A DNA stretch of 64,000 bases from G963662905 sp965230045 (lineage in GTDB: Bacteria; Bacteroidota; Bacteroidia; Bacteroidales; WRLA01): contig OZ245940.1 of NCBI GenBank assembly GCA_965230045.1, positions 4,030,001 to 4,094,000 of the forward strand. Direction: 5' to 3'. Numbering within the stretch: the stretch's first letter is position 1; every line of letters starts with the position of its first letter. Both the position numbers and the translations under genes were made by a program. Below are positions 42,939 to 52,326 of this stretch, piece after piece. The notes beneath the pieces are model-generated. The model made no database searches, was not told where the DNA came from, and saw only the letters and a program-made list of their open reading frames with translations.

Positions 42939-44891
42939 TTATTGAAATCTTTGTGTTGCAGGAGGTTTTGGTCGCAACTGATCAAAATTCAGTATTGATA
43001 TCCCTCCAATTTCTATTTGAAAATTACTAAAGCCTTCCGGCATCTCAGGTAGATAACTAATTTTAAGCTGAATTGTTTTGAGCACCAAATGCTCATTACG
43101 CACCTGCAGGCCTGTGCTCACTTTCATAAAGTCTTCATTTTGCCAGAAAGGCCGATCGTTATCGCCTATAAAGCTCAGGGCACCACTGGCAAACCAGGCC
43201 AGCCGAAAGCCATAGATATCGATGGGTGTAAAGCTGATAGCTCCGGCTTCAAGAAAAAATCTTTGCGTACCGGCAAAAAGAATGGTATCTTCCTGTCGAA
43301 CGCTATTAATATCCATTTCATCAACGACATTAATATATTCGTTAGGCTGTCGGTTTATCCCAATCGTATAATTGAAACGCACAAAATTCCTAAGCACAGA
43401 GTTTCCCAGTTTACGCGATTTGGAATAGTAACTCATATTGTATTCCAGCATTCCTTGTTCAAAAAGCTCATGGTTCCAATATCCGCTTACACTAAAATTC
43501 TGGGATATATAGCCAATTTTATAGCGATTGGCCAAAATAAACTTCAATCCAGTGTACCACCGATTATATGACTCATAATTATCGGGGCCAAAAGTAAAGC
43601 TGACCAAACGTCCGTAGGGAATATCTTCTACTAATCCGAATCGCCGGAAATAGCGACCGGTATAATACTTATTCTGAAAAGCAGTCAATGAGGCCAGGTA
43701 TTGTATGCTGTTGCGATAAACAGCCAGGATTTGCTGATTAAAATCAGGCCGTTTTGTATAATGAAGGCTATTTATTCCGGCAGTAGCGGTCAGTCCTGAG
43801 GAAAGCCCCCAACTATTGGGGCGGATAGATTTTCCTGCCCAGGCATCCAGGTTCAGGTATGCAATTTGTTCCTTCTTAATTTCCGGTTCATAAATTACAT
43901 CGTTATTTGTGGTATAAGCCACTTTGGCTCCACCGGCATATTCTGTGGTGGATGAAAAGAAATCACGATAAAAATGTGCCGCAAAGGATCGTTTTTCATT
44001 TACATAGTTATAAGAAATTTCCCCATCGATAAAACTTCCTTTAATGTTCACAAATTTATAGGCCACATCACTGATATTGATATAGGGCGCCCTTCCTGTT
44101 TGCGCATTGATAGTCGTCTCAAAGCGATGCCCCAGACCCATAAAATTTTCATCATAAAGTGTAAAATCAAAATCACCCAAACCAGCCAGATAAAAATCCA
44201 CACCCAATGAAAACACATCCTGGGTAACGACCAGCACGTCCACGCTGTCATTGCTTTGAGAAGGCATCAGGTAAATGGTTGCGTTTTCAAGATAGGTAGT
44301 CTGGCGCAGAATACGTTCACTCTCAGCCATAATATAAGGTTGAACAGTTTGACCTTTCCTGATCAGCAGGTTGTTTTTCAACACCCATTGACGAGTATTG
44401 ACATGTATATTATTAATGGCATTTTCCGTCCAACTCAACTGAGATCTTGATGTATCTGCATCGCTGTTACTGAATACCGGCTTCTGTTTAAAATAGATAT
44501 TCCTGATGACCTTCCCTTTAAAAGGCTCAAACCGTTTTTCGCTGCTTTCCAGTTTTATACCGGGTTTGCCCTTAGATTTTAAACTGTCGCTTTTATCGAC
44601 TACCAACAGATCATAAAGTTCTTTGGTAATCCTGGAGCGTGATGCTACTGAACGCAATGAATCATAAAAGCGGATATTAGTTTTCTGGCTGGTACCCAAA
44701 GAATAATTATAGCGTGCATCAATTTTGATAACAGTATCGCGGGAATATTGATACTCTTTGCCATTATAACGTAAAATCTGGCCGGCTTTTACATGCACAT
44801 TTTGATAATGCCCTACATCCTCCTGAGCAGACAGCTCAAGAGCAAAAAGACAAAAAATCAGCATAAAAAATAAGCGGCAGTTCCGGTACAT
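42939..44891 (-). CDS. Outer-membrane beta-barrel protein, Omp85-like
   Basis: 650 residues with a signal peptide (about 1-22, ending LELSAQ). Residues about 125-220 contain POTRA-like strands (GKVIRNIYFKQKPVF, LLIRKGQTVQPYIMAESERI, LRQTTYLENATIYL), the arrangement that precedes Omp85/BamA barrels. The rest is a long run of beta strands (GLGHRFETTINAQTG, then YNVNEKRSFAAHFYRDFFSS) and no recognisable plug. It could help insert outer-membrane proteins or lipids. I cannot tell which member of the superfamily it is. Upstream are sugar-nucleotide genes on the same strand; a hairpin separates them. Confidence 0.65.
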   Translation of the reverse strand: MYRNCRLFFMLIFCLFALELSAQEDVGHYQNVHVKAGQILRYNGKEYQYSRDTVIKIDARYNYSLGTSQKTNIRFYDSLRSVASRSRITKELYDLLVVDKSDSLKSKGKPGIKLESSEKRFEPFKGKVIRNIYFKQKPVFSNSDADTSRSQLSWTENAINNIHVNTRQWVLKNNLLIRKGQTVQPYIMAESERILRQTTYLENATIYLMPSQSNDSVDVLVVTQDVFSLGVDFYLAGLGDFDFTLYDENFMGLGHRFETTINAQTGRAPYINISDVAYKFVNIKGSFIDGEISYNYVNEKRSFAAHFYRDFFSSTTEYAGGAKVAYTTNNDVIYEPEIKKEQIAYLNLDAWAGKSIRPNSWGLSSGLTATAGINSLHYTKRPDFNQQILAVYRNSIQYLASLTAFQNKYYTGRYFRRFGLVEDIPYGRLVSFTFGPDNYESYNRWYTGLKFILANRYKIGYISQNFSVSGYWNHELFEQGMLEYNMSYYSKSRKLGNSVLRNFVRFNYTIGINRQPNEYINVVDEMDINSVRQEDTILFAGTQRFFLEAGAISFTPIDIYGFRLAWFASGALSFIGDNDRPFWQNEDFMKVSTGLQVRNEHLVLKTIQLKISYLPEMPEGFSNFQIEIGGISILNFDQLRPKPPATQRFQ

Positions 44892-44928
44892 AGTTTATCA
44901 ATAACGCCAAAAACAGGACAGAAATTAT

Positions 44929-44968
44929 TGAGCCACGGAAGGGACATAACAACCCTAACCATGGCTCA
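44929..44968 (-). terminator. Hairpin between pgm and the barrel gene
   Basis: Minus strand: TGAGCCA pairs with TGGCTCA around a long loop. The following bases are A+T-rich but have no clean T run, so it may be a partial terminator or an mRNA processing hairpin. Confidence 0.4.
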
Positions 44969-44986
44969 AAAATAAGGCTAACCGGA

Positions 44987-46723
44987 CTAAACCAGACCTA
45001 AATCTTTAATAATAGCCTGAATCCGTGCATCAAGCTCAGCCTGAACTTTTTCGTAGTTTTCAAGAGTATCCAGGCTTCCTTTTACGCCAAAATAGAACTT
45101 AATTTTTGGTTCCGTCCCACTGGGGCGCACAGAAATCTTACTACCATTTTCCGTAAAAAACTGCAATACATTGGACGAAGGCAGGTCGATTTTTTCTTCT
45201 TCACCAGTCAGTAAATTGCACGAAACAGAGCTTTTGTAGTCTTTCAGGCAAACGAGCCTGCTGCCGGCGATTTCTTTTGGCGGGTTTTCCCGAAAATCAG
45301 CCATCATTTGCTGTATGGCATCTGCTCCGGCTTTTCCTTTTTTCACTACACTGATGAGGTGCTCGCGATAAAAGCCAAATTCTTTGTAAATTTCAGGCAG
45401 CAATTCATAAAGGGTTTTCCCTTCATCGGCAGCCCATGCAGCAGTTTCGGCAATCATACAGCATGAGCTTACGGCATCTTTATCGCGCACGGAATCACCT
45501 ACAAGATAACCATAACTCTCTTCACCTCCGGCAATAAACTGCTTTTTGCCTTCCAGCTTTTTAATGATATCAGCAATAAATTTAAACCCGGTCAAAACAT
45601 CAAAAATCTCCACACCGGCTTTTTCGGCCATATCTTTCAGGATTTCTGATGTTACAATGGTTTTTACGATAAACTCATTTCCTGTCAGTTTGCCTTTTTC
45701 CTGCCATTTTTTTAAGAGATAGTAAATCAGCAAGGAAGCAGTTTGATTTCCGTTCAGAAGCACAAATTTTCCTTCTTTGTTGCGAACGGCAATACCTACA
45801 CGGTCGGCATCCGGATCGGTGGCCATAACCAGGTCTGCACCGGTTTCCATGGCTTTGTCAATGGCCATTTTCAGTGCAGCGCCCTCTTCCGGATTGGGTG
45901 ATTTTACGGTTGGGAAATTGCCATCCACAACATCCTGTTCCAGAACATTGATCACATTTTTGAACCCAAAGGCTTTTAAGGCCATGGGCACCAAACGTAC
46001 TCCCGTACCATGGATGGGCGTATAAACTATTTTCAGGTCCTTCTGACGCTCAATAATTTCCGGACTGACCGAAAGATCTTTGACCATAGCCACATATTGC
46101 TCATCCAAATCAGCGCCAATGGTTTCAATCAGTTCCGGTTTTCCCTCAAAAAGCACTTCTTCGGGCGAGCTGATTTTCTTGACTTCATCGATAACGTTCA
46201 CATCGTGCGGATTGATCAGCTGTCCGCCATCATCCCAATAGGCTTTATACCCATTATATTCTTTCGGGTTATGCGAAGCCGTAATCATGATTCCGCTTTG
46301 GCATCCAAGCTGACGGATTGCAAAAGAAAGCTCCGGAGTAGGACGAAGGTCATCGAAAAGATAAACTTTGATATCGTTTGCCGAAAGCACATCGGCAGTA
46401 ACCCGGGCAAAAACCGTATTGTTGTTGCGGCAATCATAAGCGATGGCCACTTTGATTTGCGGCACATCTTTAAAGTTTATTTTCAGGTAGTTGGCAAGAC
46501 CCTGAGTCGCCATTCCTACGGTATAACGGTTCATACGGTTGGTTCCTGCACCCATGATTCCACGCAGCCCACCGGTTCCAAATTCAAGGTCTTTATAAAA
46601 AGAATCGGTTAGTTCCTGTGGATTGTTCTCCAGCATTTCCTTTACTTCATTGCGGGTTTTTTCATCATAAGCTTCGCTGAGCCATTTTTCTGCCCGCTTA
46701 ATCACTTCCTGATCTGCTTTCAT
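44987..46723 (-). CDS. Phosphoglucomutase / phosphomannomutase (PGM2-like)
   Basis: 578 residues. All four phosphohexomutase motifs are present: MITASHNPKEYNGYKAYW (about 139-156, phosphoserine S141 region), ATDPDADRVGIAV, GGEESYGYLVGD and RPSGTEPKIKFYFGV. The N-terminal extension and the YNGYKAYWDDGGQL form are typical of the PGM2-like branch. It interconverts glucose-1-phosphate and glucose-6-phosphate and so provides the precursor for UDP-glucose. It lies 24 bases after rfbD, so it is cotranscribed with it. The upstream ugd and uxs genes use the same pathway. Confidence 0.92.
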   Translation of the reverse strand: MKADQEVIKRAEKWLSEAYDEKTRNEVKEMLENNPQELTDSFYKDLEFGTGGLRGIMGAGTNRMNRYTVGMATQGLANYLKINFKDVPQIKVAIAYDCRNNNTVFARVTADVLSANDIKVYLFDDLRPTPELSFAIRQLGCQSGIMITASHNPKEYNGYKAYWDDGGQLINPHDVNVIDEVKKISSPEEVLFEGKPELIETIGADLDEQYVAMVKDLSVSPEIIERQKDLKIVYTPIHGTGVRLVPMALKAFGFKNVINVLEQDVVDGNFPTVKSPNPEEGAALKMAIDKAMETGADLVMATDPDADRVGIAVRNKEGKFVLLNGNQTASLLIYYLLKKWQEKGKLTGNEFIVKTIVTSEILKDMAEKAGVEIFDVLTGFKFIADIIKKLEGKKQFIAGGEESYGYLVGDSVRDKDAVSSCCMIAETAAWAADEGKTLYELLPEIYKEFGFYREHLISVVKKGKAGADAIQQMMADFRENPPKEIAGSRLVCLKDYKSSVSCNLLTGEEEKIDLPSSNVLQFFTENGSKISVRPSGTEPKIKFYFGVKGSLDTLENYEKVQAELDARIQAIIKDLGLV

Positions 46724-46747
46724 TTCAAAAAATTTATTTCGTTTGTA

Positions 46748-47629
46748 TTATTTTTCATTTTCATCTAAAATCCGAAGGCACTCTTTCAGGCTATCTTTCC
46801 AATATGGAATATCAATTCCCGTATCTTTTTTAATTTTCTCTTTGTTGAGCACGCTAAAATGCGGACGGTTTGCCGGCAGCGGATAATCTTTGGTTTCCAC
46901 AGGGCTAATGATGCATTCGATACCGGAAAGCTCAATTATTTCTTTTGCAAAATCATACCAACTGCAAACGCCTTCGTTGGAAAAATGGTAGATACCGGCA
47001 CCTTCTATTTCCTCTGACTTATGAACCAGGGCCAGCAAAGCTTTGGCCAGGTCCGGCGCATAGGTTGGGGTCCCCACCTGATCGAATACCACTTTAAGCA
47101 TTTCCCTTTCTGCACCATATTTGCGCATAGTTTTCACAAAATTGTGCCCTGTTGTGCTGTACAACCATGATGTGCGCACAATAATCACATCTTCACAGTA
47201 TGTCAGTACATTTTGCTCGCCCAGCAGTTTGCTTCTTCCATAGGCCGAATTGGGCGACAACTGATGCTGCTCAGGATATGGTCGGTAATACGTTCCATCA
47301 AAAACATAATCTGTTGAAACATGCAAAAGGCGGCAGTGATGTTTTTGGCAAGTATCAGCGATATATCCGGGCGCGACACCATTCAGCAAACGGGCAAAAT
47401 CTTCCTCTTCTTCTGCTTTATCTACCGCTGTATAGGCCGCACAGTTTATAAAAAATGCAGGTTTGTTCTGAGTAAAAAAGCCTTCTAAAGCTTCTTTTTT
47501 TGTGATATCCAATTCTGCTACATCCGTAAAAACAAAATCAAAATCTTTGTATAGCGGACTGATTTCCTTCAGGGCCATGCCCAACTGGCCATTGGCCCCA
47601 CTCACTGCTATTATTCTTTTTTCTGCCAT
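46748..47629 (-). CDS. rfbD: dTDP-4-dehydrorhamnose reductase
   Basis: 293 residues. NAD(P)H-binding VSGANGQLGMALKEI (G-x-x-G-x-x-G near residues 10-16), the catalytic region STDYVFDGTYYRPY with YGRSKLLGE (Y-x-x-x-K) and the family stretch VRTSWLYSTTGHNFVKTM are all there. It reduces dTDP-4-dehydro-rhamnose to dTDP-L-rhamnose for surface polysaccharide. The other rhamnose genes rfbA, rfbB and rfbC are not in the window. Followed 24 bases later by pgm. Confidence 0.93.
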   Translation of the reverse strand: MAEKRIIAVSGANGQLGMALKEISPLYKDFDFVFTDVAELDITKKEALEGFFTQNKPAFFINCAAYTAVDKAEEEEDFARLLNGVAPGYIADTCQKHHCRLLHVSTDYVFDGTYYRPYPEQHQLSPNSAYGRSKLLGEQNVLTYCEDVIIVRTSWLYSTTGHNFVKTMRKYGAEREMLKVVFDQVGTPTYAPDLAKALLALVHKSEEIEGAGIYHFSNEGVCSWYDFAKEIIELSGIECIISPVETKDYPLPANRPHFSVLNKEKIKKDTGIDIPYWKDSLKECLRILDENEK

Positions 47630-47775
47630 AAGCTTTCAATTTAGAACAGAACAATTTTTTCTTTATTAAACAACAGCCCCGCTACAATACTCTTTTGATA
47701 CAACGAACGATATTGAAGCGCAGCTGTTTTATGGGAACAAATAATTAATCAAAAACTAACTTAAAGATAGACTGA

Positions 47776-48720
47776 TTAATACTGTATCGCCAGTTTCTTC
47801 CTAAAATATTCAATGGTTTTAATCAAACCTTCTTCGAGTTTTACTTTAGGCTCCCACTTCAGTTTTTCCTTTGCCAAACTGATATCCGGCTGACGTTGCA
47901 TTGGATCATCGCTGGGCAGCGGTTCATAAACCAGTTCTGATTTTGAGCCAGTTAACTCGATAACCTTTTCGGCAAGTTCTTTAATGGTAAATTCACCGGG
48001 ATTTCCCACATTCACTGGCCCGATAAAATCATCACCGGTGGCCATCAGGCGCATAGCCCCTTCGAGCAGGTCATCAACATACTGAAAACTACGGGTTTGA
48101 TTTCCATCGCCATAGATCGTAATATTCTTCCCTTGAAGCGCCTGTACAATGAAATTAGATACCACACGGCCATCATTCGGGTGCATATTGGGACCATAGG
48201 TATTAAAAATCCGCATAATTTTAATACGCACATTATTTTGATGGTAATAATTCATGAAAAGGGATTCCGCACAACGCTTTCCTTCATCGTAACAAGAACG
48301 TGTACCAATTGGGTTGACATGCCCCCAATACGCCTCTGTTTGCGGATGGATTTGCGGATCGCCATAAACTTCACTGGTACTGGCCTGCAATATTTTCGCA
48401 TTGATGCGCTTGGCTAAACCGAGCATATTTACTGCCCCCATAACCGATGTTTTTATCGTTTTAATGGGATTGTACTGATAATGAACCGGTGATGCCGGAC
48501 AAGCCATATTGTAGATTTCATCCACTTCAATAAAAAACGGCATCGTAACATCGTGCCGGATCAATTCAAAATAGGGATGTCCCAATAAATGAAGGATGTT
48601 GCTTTTTGAGCCTGTAAAGTAATTATCGAGGCAAATAACTTCATTTCCTTCTTTCAGAAGCCGTTCACAAAGATGCGAGCCAATAAAACCGGCCCCTCCT
48701 GTTACCAATATTTTTTTCAT
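47776..48720 (-). CDS. UDP-glucuronate decarboxylase (UXS), SDR family
   Basis: 314 residues. The NAD-binding VTGGAGFIGSHLCERLL (G-x-x-G-x-x-G at 8-14) is followed by the UXS-type signature DNYFTGSKSNI, ACPASPVHYQYNPIKT, STSEVYGDPQIHPQ and the catalytic YDEGKRCAE (Y-x-x-x-K). The enzyme turns UDP-glucuronate into UDP-xylose. Its substrate is the product of the ugd gene directly upstream, so the two make a short pathway from UDP-glucose to UDP-xylose. Confidence 0.92.
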   Translation of the reverse strand: MKKILVTGGAGFIGSHLCERLLKEGNEVICLDNYFTGSKSNILHLLGHPYFELIRHDVTMPFFIEVDEIYNMACPASPVHYQYNPIKTIKTSVMGAVNMLGLAKRINAKILQASTSEVYGDPQIHPQTEAYWGHVNPIGTRSCYDEGKRCAESLFMNYYHQNNVRIKIMRIFNTYGPNMHPNDGRVVSNFIVQALQGKNITIYGDGNQTRSFQYVDDLLEGAMRLMATGDDFIGPVNVGNPGEFTIKELAEKVIELTGSKSELVYEPLPSDDPMQRQPDISLAKEKLKWEPKVKLEEGLIKTIEYFRKKLAIQY

Positions 48721-48827
48721 AATCCTATCGTTTTTATTTGTCTGTCGGGCATCATCCTACCACTGCAATGAATAAATTCAGGAGCGCAATGCCTGTCCAA
48801 CGGTATTTAAGCTGAATATTTCGGATC

Positions 48828-48868
48828 AAAAAAATAACCGGGCGCGGCTAAAAAAGCCCATGCCCGGC
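48828..48868 (-). terminator. Rho-independent terminator of ugd
   Basis: Minus strand: CCGGGC...GGCT pairs with AGCC...GCCCGG around a T-rich loop, then TTATTTTTTT. It separates ugd from the downstream UXS gene, so the latter probably has some transcription of its own. Confidence 0.75.
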
Positions 48869-48884
48869 ATATCTTTAATGATTT

Positions 48885-50207
48885 CTATTTTTCGTTTTTA
48901 AGACCGATGCAGAAATAATCAAACTCGCCTTCAAGTTCTTTTGCATCATAAATATTCCTGCCATCAAAAATTGCAGCTTTGGCCATAAGCTTTTTCATAA
49001 CTCTGAAATTCGGGAATTTGAATTCCGGCCATTCAGTTGCAATCAGGAGTGCGTCTGCATCAATCAGTGCATCATACTGATCATTAGAATATTTTACGGC
49101 ATCTCCAATGCGCCTTTGTGATTCTTCCATAGCAACGGGATCATAGGCAGTAACATTTGCTCCGGCCTCGGTTAATTTTTTAATCAGGACAAGTGCGGGT
49201 GCTTCGCGCATATCATCAGTTTGCGGTTTGAAAGAAAGTCCCCAAAGTGCAATATTTTTGCCTTTCAGGTCATTATTATAATATTTTGCCACCTTATTAT
49301 ATAGCACTGATTTCTGATCCTCGTTCACATCTTCAACCGCTTTGAGGATACGCATGCTGTAGCCCCATTCGTCGGCGGTGCGGATGAGCGCTTTTACATC
49401 TTTAGGGAAGCAGGAACCACCATATCCGATACCGGGATAGATAAATTTCTTTCCGATACGGCTGTCAGAGCCAATACCTTTACGTACCATATTCACATCG
49501 GCACCCACAATTTCACAAAGGTTGGCCACATCGTTCATAAAGCTGATTTTTGTAGCCAGCATAGAGTTTGCGGCATACTTGGTCATCTCGGCAGAAACGA
49601 TATCCATAAAAATTACGGGATGTCCGTTCATTGTAAATGGTTTATAGAGGCGTGTAAATATCTTTTGTGCACGTTCTGAGTCTGTTCCTACCACAATGCG
49701 ATCGGGCTTCAGGAAGTCATTTACAGCATCACCTTCTTTGAGGAATTCCGGGTTACTGGACACATCAAAAGGAATATCAACTCCGCGTTTATCAAGCTCA
49801 TCCTGAATAGCTGCGCGTACTTTTTCTGCTGTTCCTACCGGAACCGTACTTTTGGTCACGATCAGGACGTAGTCTTTCATATTCCGTCCAACTTCGCGAG
49901 CAACAGCAATAACATACTGAAGGTCTGCTGAGCCGTCTTCATCCGGTGGTGTTCCTACTGCACTGAAGACCACATCGCAGTCATCAAGCGTATCTGAGAG
50001 CTTGGTAGTAAACTTCAGGCGGCCTTTTTCAACATTACGTTTAACCATAGGCTCCAGCCCGGGTTCCCAAATAGGGATAATACCGTTTTTCAGGTTTTCA
50101 ATTTTTTTCTCATCAATATCTACGCAGGTAACATCAATACCTACTTCAGCAAAACAAGTTCCGGTTACCAGACCAACATAGCCCGTTCCAACGATAGAAA
50201 CTTTCAT
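48885..50207 (-). CDS. ugd: UDP-glucose 6-dehydrogenase
   Basis: 440 residues. N-terminal NAD-binding VSIVGTGYVGLVTGTCFAE, the catalytic Cys in GYGGSCFPKDVKAL (about residue 260), and the C-terminal UDP-binding domain (NIALWGLSFKPQTDDMREAP). It oxidises UDP-glucose to UDP-glucuronate with two NAD. The -7 box TATATTTG at 50244-50251 (minus) gives it its own promoter 37 bases upstream. The product feeds the UXS gene. Confidence 0.95.
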   Translation of the reverse strand: MKVSIVGTGYVGLVTGTCFAEVGIDVTCVDIDEKKIENLKNGIIPIWEPGLEPMVKRNVEKGRLKFTTKLSDTLDDCDVVFSAVGTPPDEDGSADLQYVIAVAREVGRNMKDYVLIVTKSTVPVGTAEKVRAAIQDELDKRGVDIPFDVSSNPEFLKEGDAVNDFLKPDRIVVGTDSERAQKIFTRLYKPFTMNGHPVIFMDIVSAEMTKYAANSMLATKISFMNDVANLCEIVGADVNMVRKGIGSDSRIGKKFIYPGIGYGGSCFPKDVKALIRTADEWGYSMRILKAVEDVNEDQKSVLYNKVAKYYNNDLKGKNIALWGLSFKPQTDDMREAPALVLIKKLTEAGANVTAYDPVAMEESQRRIGDAVKYSNDQYDALIDADALLIATEWPEFKFPNFRVMKKLMAKAAIFDGRNIYDAKELEGEFDYFCIGLKNEK

Positions 50208-50243
50208 AACAATAGATTTTTAGTTTGAACATTAGGTTTTGGT

Positions 50244-50251
50244 CAAATATA
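50244..50251 (-). promoter_or_regulatory. -7 promoter box of ugd
   Basis: Minus-strand TATATTTG, 36 bases before the ugd start. Confidence 0.5.
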
Positions 50252-50375
50252 AGGAAAAAAAGCTTGGAAGCGACCGGAAATTCGAGCCAGGCTGTTTTTT
50301 TTTTGCTGCCCATCAGCTTTCACGCCTTAAAACAGGGATCATCTGCCGCAGATTAATGTGTTTTCCGGTATTTTG

Positions 50376-50383
50376 TACATTTG
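50376..50383 (+). promoter_or_regulatory. -7 promoter box of the acyl-CoA synthetase gene
   Basis: TACATTTG, a TAnnTTTG box about 68 bases before the ATG at 50452. Confidence 0.4.
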
Positions 50384-50451
50384 CAAACTTGTTTTACAAA
50401 GGCAAGGCCATCATGCCAATGTAATTCAATTATTTAATAAACTTTATTGGC

Positions 50452-52251
50452 ATGGAAATTACCAGAACATTTGACCTGTTGGATCAGTATCAGGAAAAGT
50501 ATTCCTCAAAAAATGATGTACTGGCCGGAAAAAAAGACAATCAATGGGTGCTTTATAATGCACAGCAATACAAAGAAAAAGCAGAGCTTTTAAGCTATGC
50601 CCTGATGGAAAAAGGCTATAAACGCGGCGATAAAATTGTAACGGTCATCACCAACAGGCCGGAATGGAATTTTATTGATATGGCGCTATCAATGTCAGGT
50701 ATTGTGCATGTTCCGGTTTATCCAACCATATCGCTCGATGATTATATACACATTTTAAAGCATTCTGATGCAAGCTGCATTATTTTTGCTGACAAATTCC
50801 TTTACCGGAAAATAAAACCGGCCGTTGAAAAAACACCTGAAATAAAGGAAGCATTATCCGTTCTGGAAGTTGATGGACTTACAAATTTCGACGAGCTCTA
50901 TGCTTTAGGAGCTCGCGTAAAAGATAAATACAAAGAACAGCTGGAACAAACCAAAAAGGAAATCACAGAAGAAAATCTGCTTACGATAATATACACATCC
51001 GGCACTACGGGCACACCAAAAGGGGTTATGCTCACCCATAAAAACCTGGTCAGCAATTTCATCAGCACATCAAAAGTACAGCCGTTGAACCACGAGAACC
51101 GCATCCTGAGTTTCCTTCCACTTTGCCATGTGTATGAACGTATGATGAACCTTCATTTCCAGTATCTTGGAGTAAGTATTTACTATGCCGAAAGTTTGGG
51201 CACCATAACAACTGACATCAAGGAGCTGAAAGTTGACGGATTTAATACTGTGCCACGCCTTCTCGAAAAAATTTACGATAAACTGGTCGCTTCGGGAAAA
51301 GATTTAAGCGGCATAAAAAAGAAAATTTACTTCCGTGCTATCGATATCGCGCTTAAGTTTGAACTCAACAAAGCCAATGGCCCTTGGTATGAATTCCGGC
51401 GTAAAATATACGACAAACTGGTGTACAGCAAATGGCGCGAAGCATTAGGGGGGAATGTAAAAATTATTGTATCAGGAGGTTCTGCACTACAGCCACGTCT
51501 GGCACGATTGTTCTGGTGCGCCGGAATGAAAGTTATGGAAGGATACGGCCTTACTGAAACCAGTCCGGTAATCGCCGTAAGTCATGCCGAATATCCGAAC
51601 CTCAAATTCGGAACTGTGGGTCCGGTCCTGGAGCAGGTCGAGGTGAAAATTGCCGAAGATGGTGAAATCCTGACCAAGGGGCCGCACCTGATGAAAGGTT
51701 ATTATAAAGATCCCGAATATACAGCTACTGTAATTGACGAAGAAGGCTATTTCCATACAGGCGATGTTGGCTATCTCGATGAAGGCAAATTCCTCAAAAT
51801 CACCGATAGAAAGAAAGAAATATTCAAACTTTCCGCCGGAAAATACATCGCTCCGCAAATCATTGAGAACAAATTCCGCGAATCAATATTTATTGAGCAG
51901 GTAATGGTTGTTGGCGAAAATGAAAAATTTGCCAGCGCGCTGATCAGCCCCAATTTTAATCATTTGCATTTTTGGGCATCCAAGCACAAAGTCCATTACC
52001 GGGATAATGAGGAGCTGATAACAATTCCTGTTGTGGTGAAACGATTTCAGAAAGAAGTTGCCCAAGTGAACAGAAAACTGTCCCAGCACGAACAAATCAA
52101 ACGTTTTAGGCTTGTATCCGAAGAATGGGGACCGCAATCGGGAGAACTCAGCCCTACCCTAAAACTTAAAAGAAACTTCATTTACCGGAAATATGAAGAT
52201 TTATTGCACGACATCTACAAGAACAGCGACAAACTTCTCCTGAAAGATTAA
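50452..52251 (+). CDS. Long-chain acyl-CoA synthetase
   Basis: 599 residues of the AMP-forming family. The phosphate loop is IIYTSGTTGTPKGVMLTH (about 181-198). The adenine-binding EGYGLTETSPVIAV and the hinge motif YFHTGDVGYLDEGKFLKITDRKKE follow in order. It activates fatty acids with ATP and CoA, for beta-oxidation or lipid recycling. Length and the C-terminal extension are those of the ACSL-like bacterial group. Divergent from ugd and 75 bases before the aconitase gene on the same strand. Confidence 0.93.
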   Translation: MEITRTFDLLDQYQEKYSSKNDVLAGKKDNQWVLYNAQQYKEKAELLSYALMEKGYKRGDKIVTVITNRPEWNFIDMALSMSGIVHVPVYPTISLDDYIHILKHSDASCIIFADKFLYRKIKPAVEKTPEIKEALSVLEVDGLTNFDELYALGARVKDKYKEQLEQTKKEITEENLLTIIYTSGTTGTPKGVMLTHKNLVSNFISTSKVQPLNHENRILSFLPLCHVYERMMNLHFQYLGVSIYYAESLGTITTDIKELKVDGFNTVPRLLEKIYDKLVASGKDLSGIKKKIYFRAIDIALKFELNKANGPWYEFRRKIYDKLVYSKWREALGGNVKIIVSGGSALQPRLARLFWCAGMKVMEGYGLTETSPVIAVSHAEYPNLKFGTVGPVLEQVEVKIAEDGEILTKGPHLMKGYYKDPEYTATVIDEEGYFHTGDVGYLDEGKFLKITDRKKEIFKLSAGKYIAPQIIENKFRESIFIEQVMVVGENEKFASALISPNFNHLHFWASKHKVHYRDNEELITIPVVVKRFQKEVAQVNRKLSQHEQIKRFRLVSEEWGPQSGELSPTLKLKRNFIYRKYEDLLHDIYKNSDKLLLKD

Positions 52252-52326
52252 GTCGGAAGCGATATTTCCCATCTTTCAAAACCTTTTCGTTCTTTGGTTG
52301 TTGATTTTTTCAAAAAGCATTAAATT

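Noticed and set aside
42284..42985. Longer HAD start at 42985
   Set aside because: The extra 16 residues are not homologous-looking and overlap the barrel gene; the ATG at 42937 begins right at the first motif.
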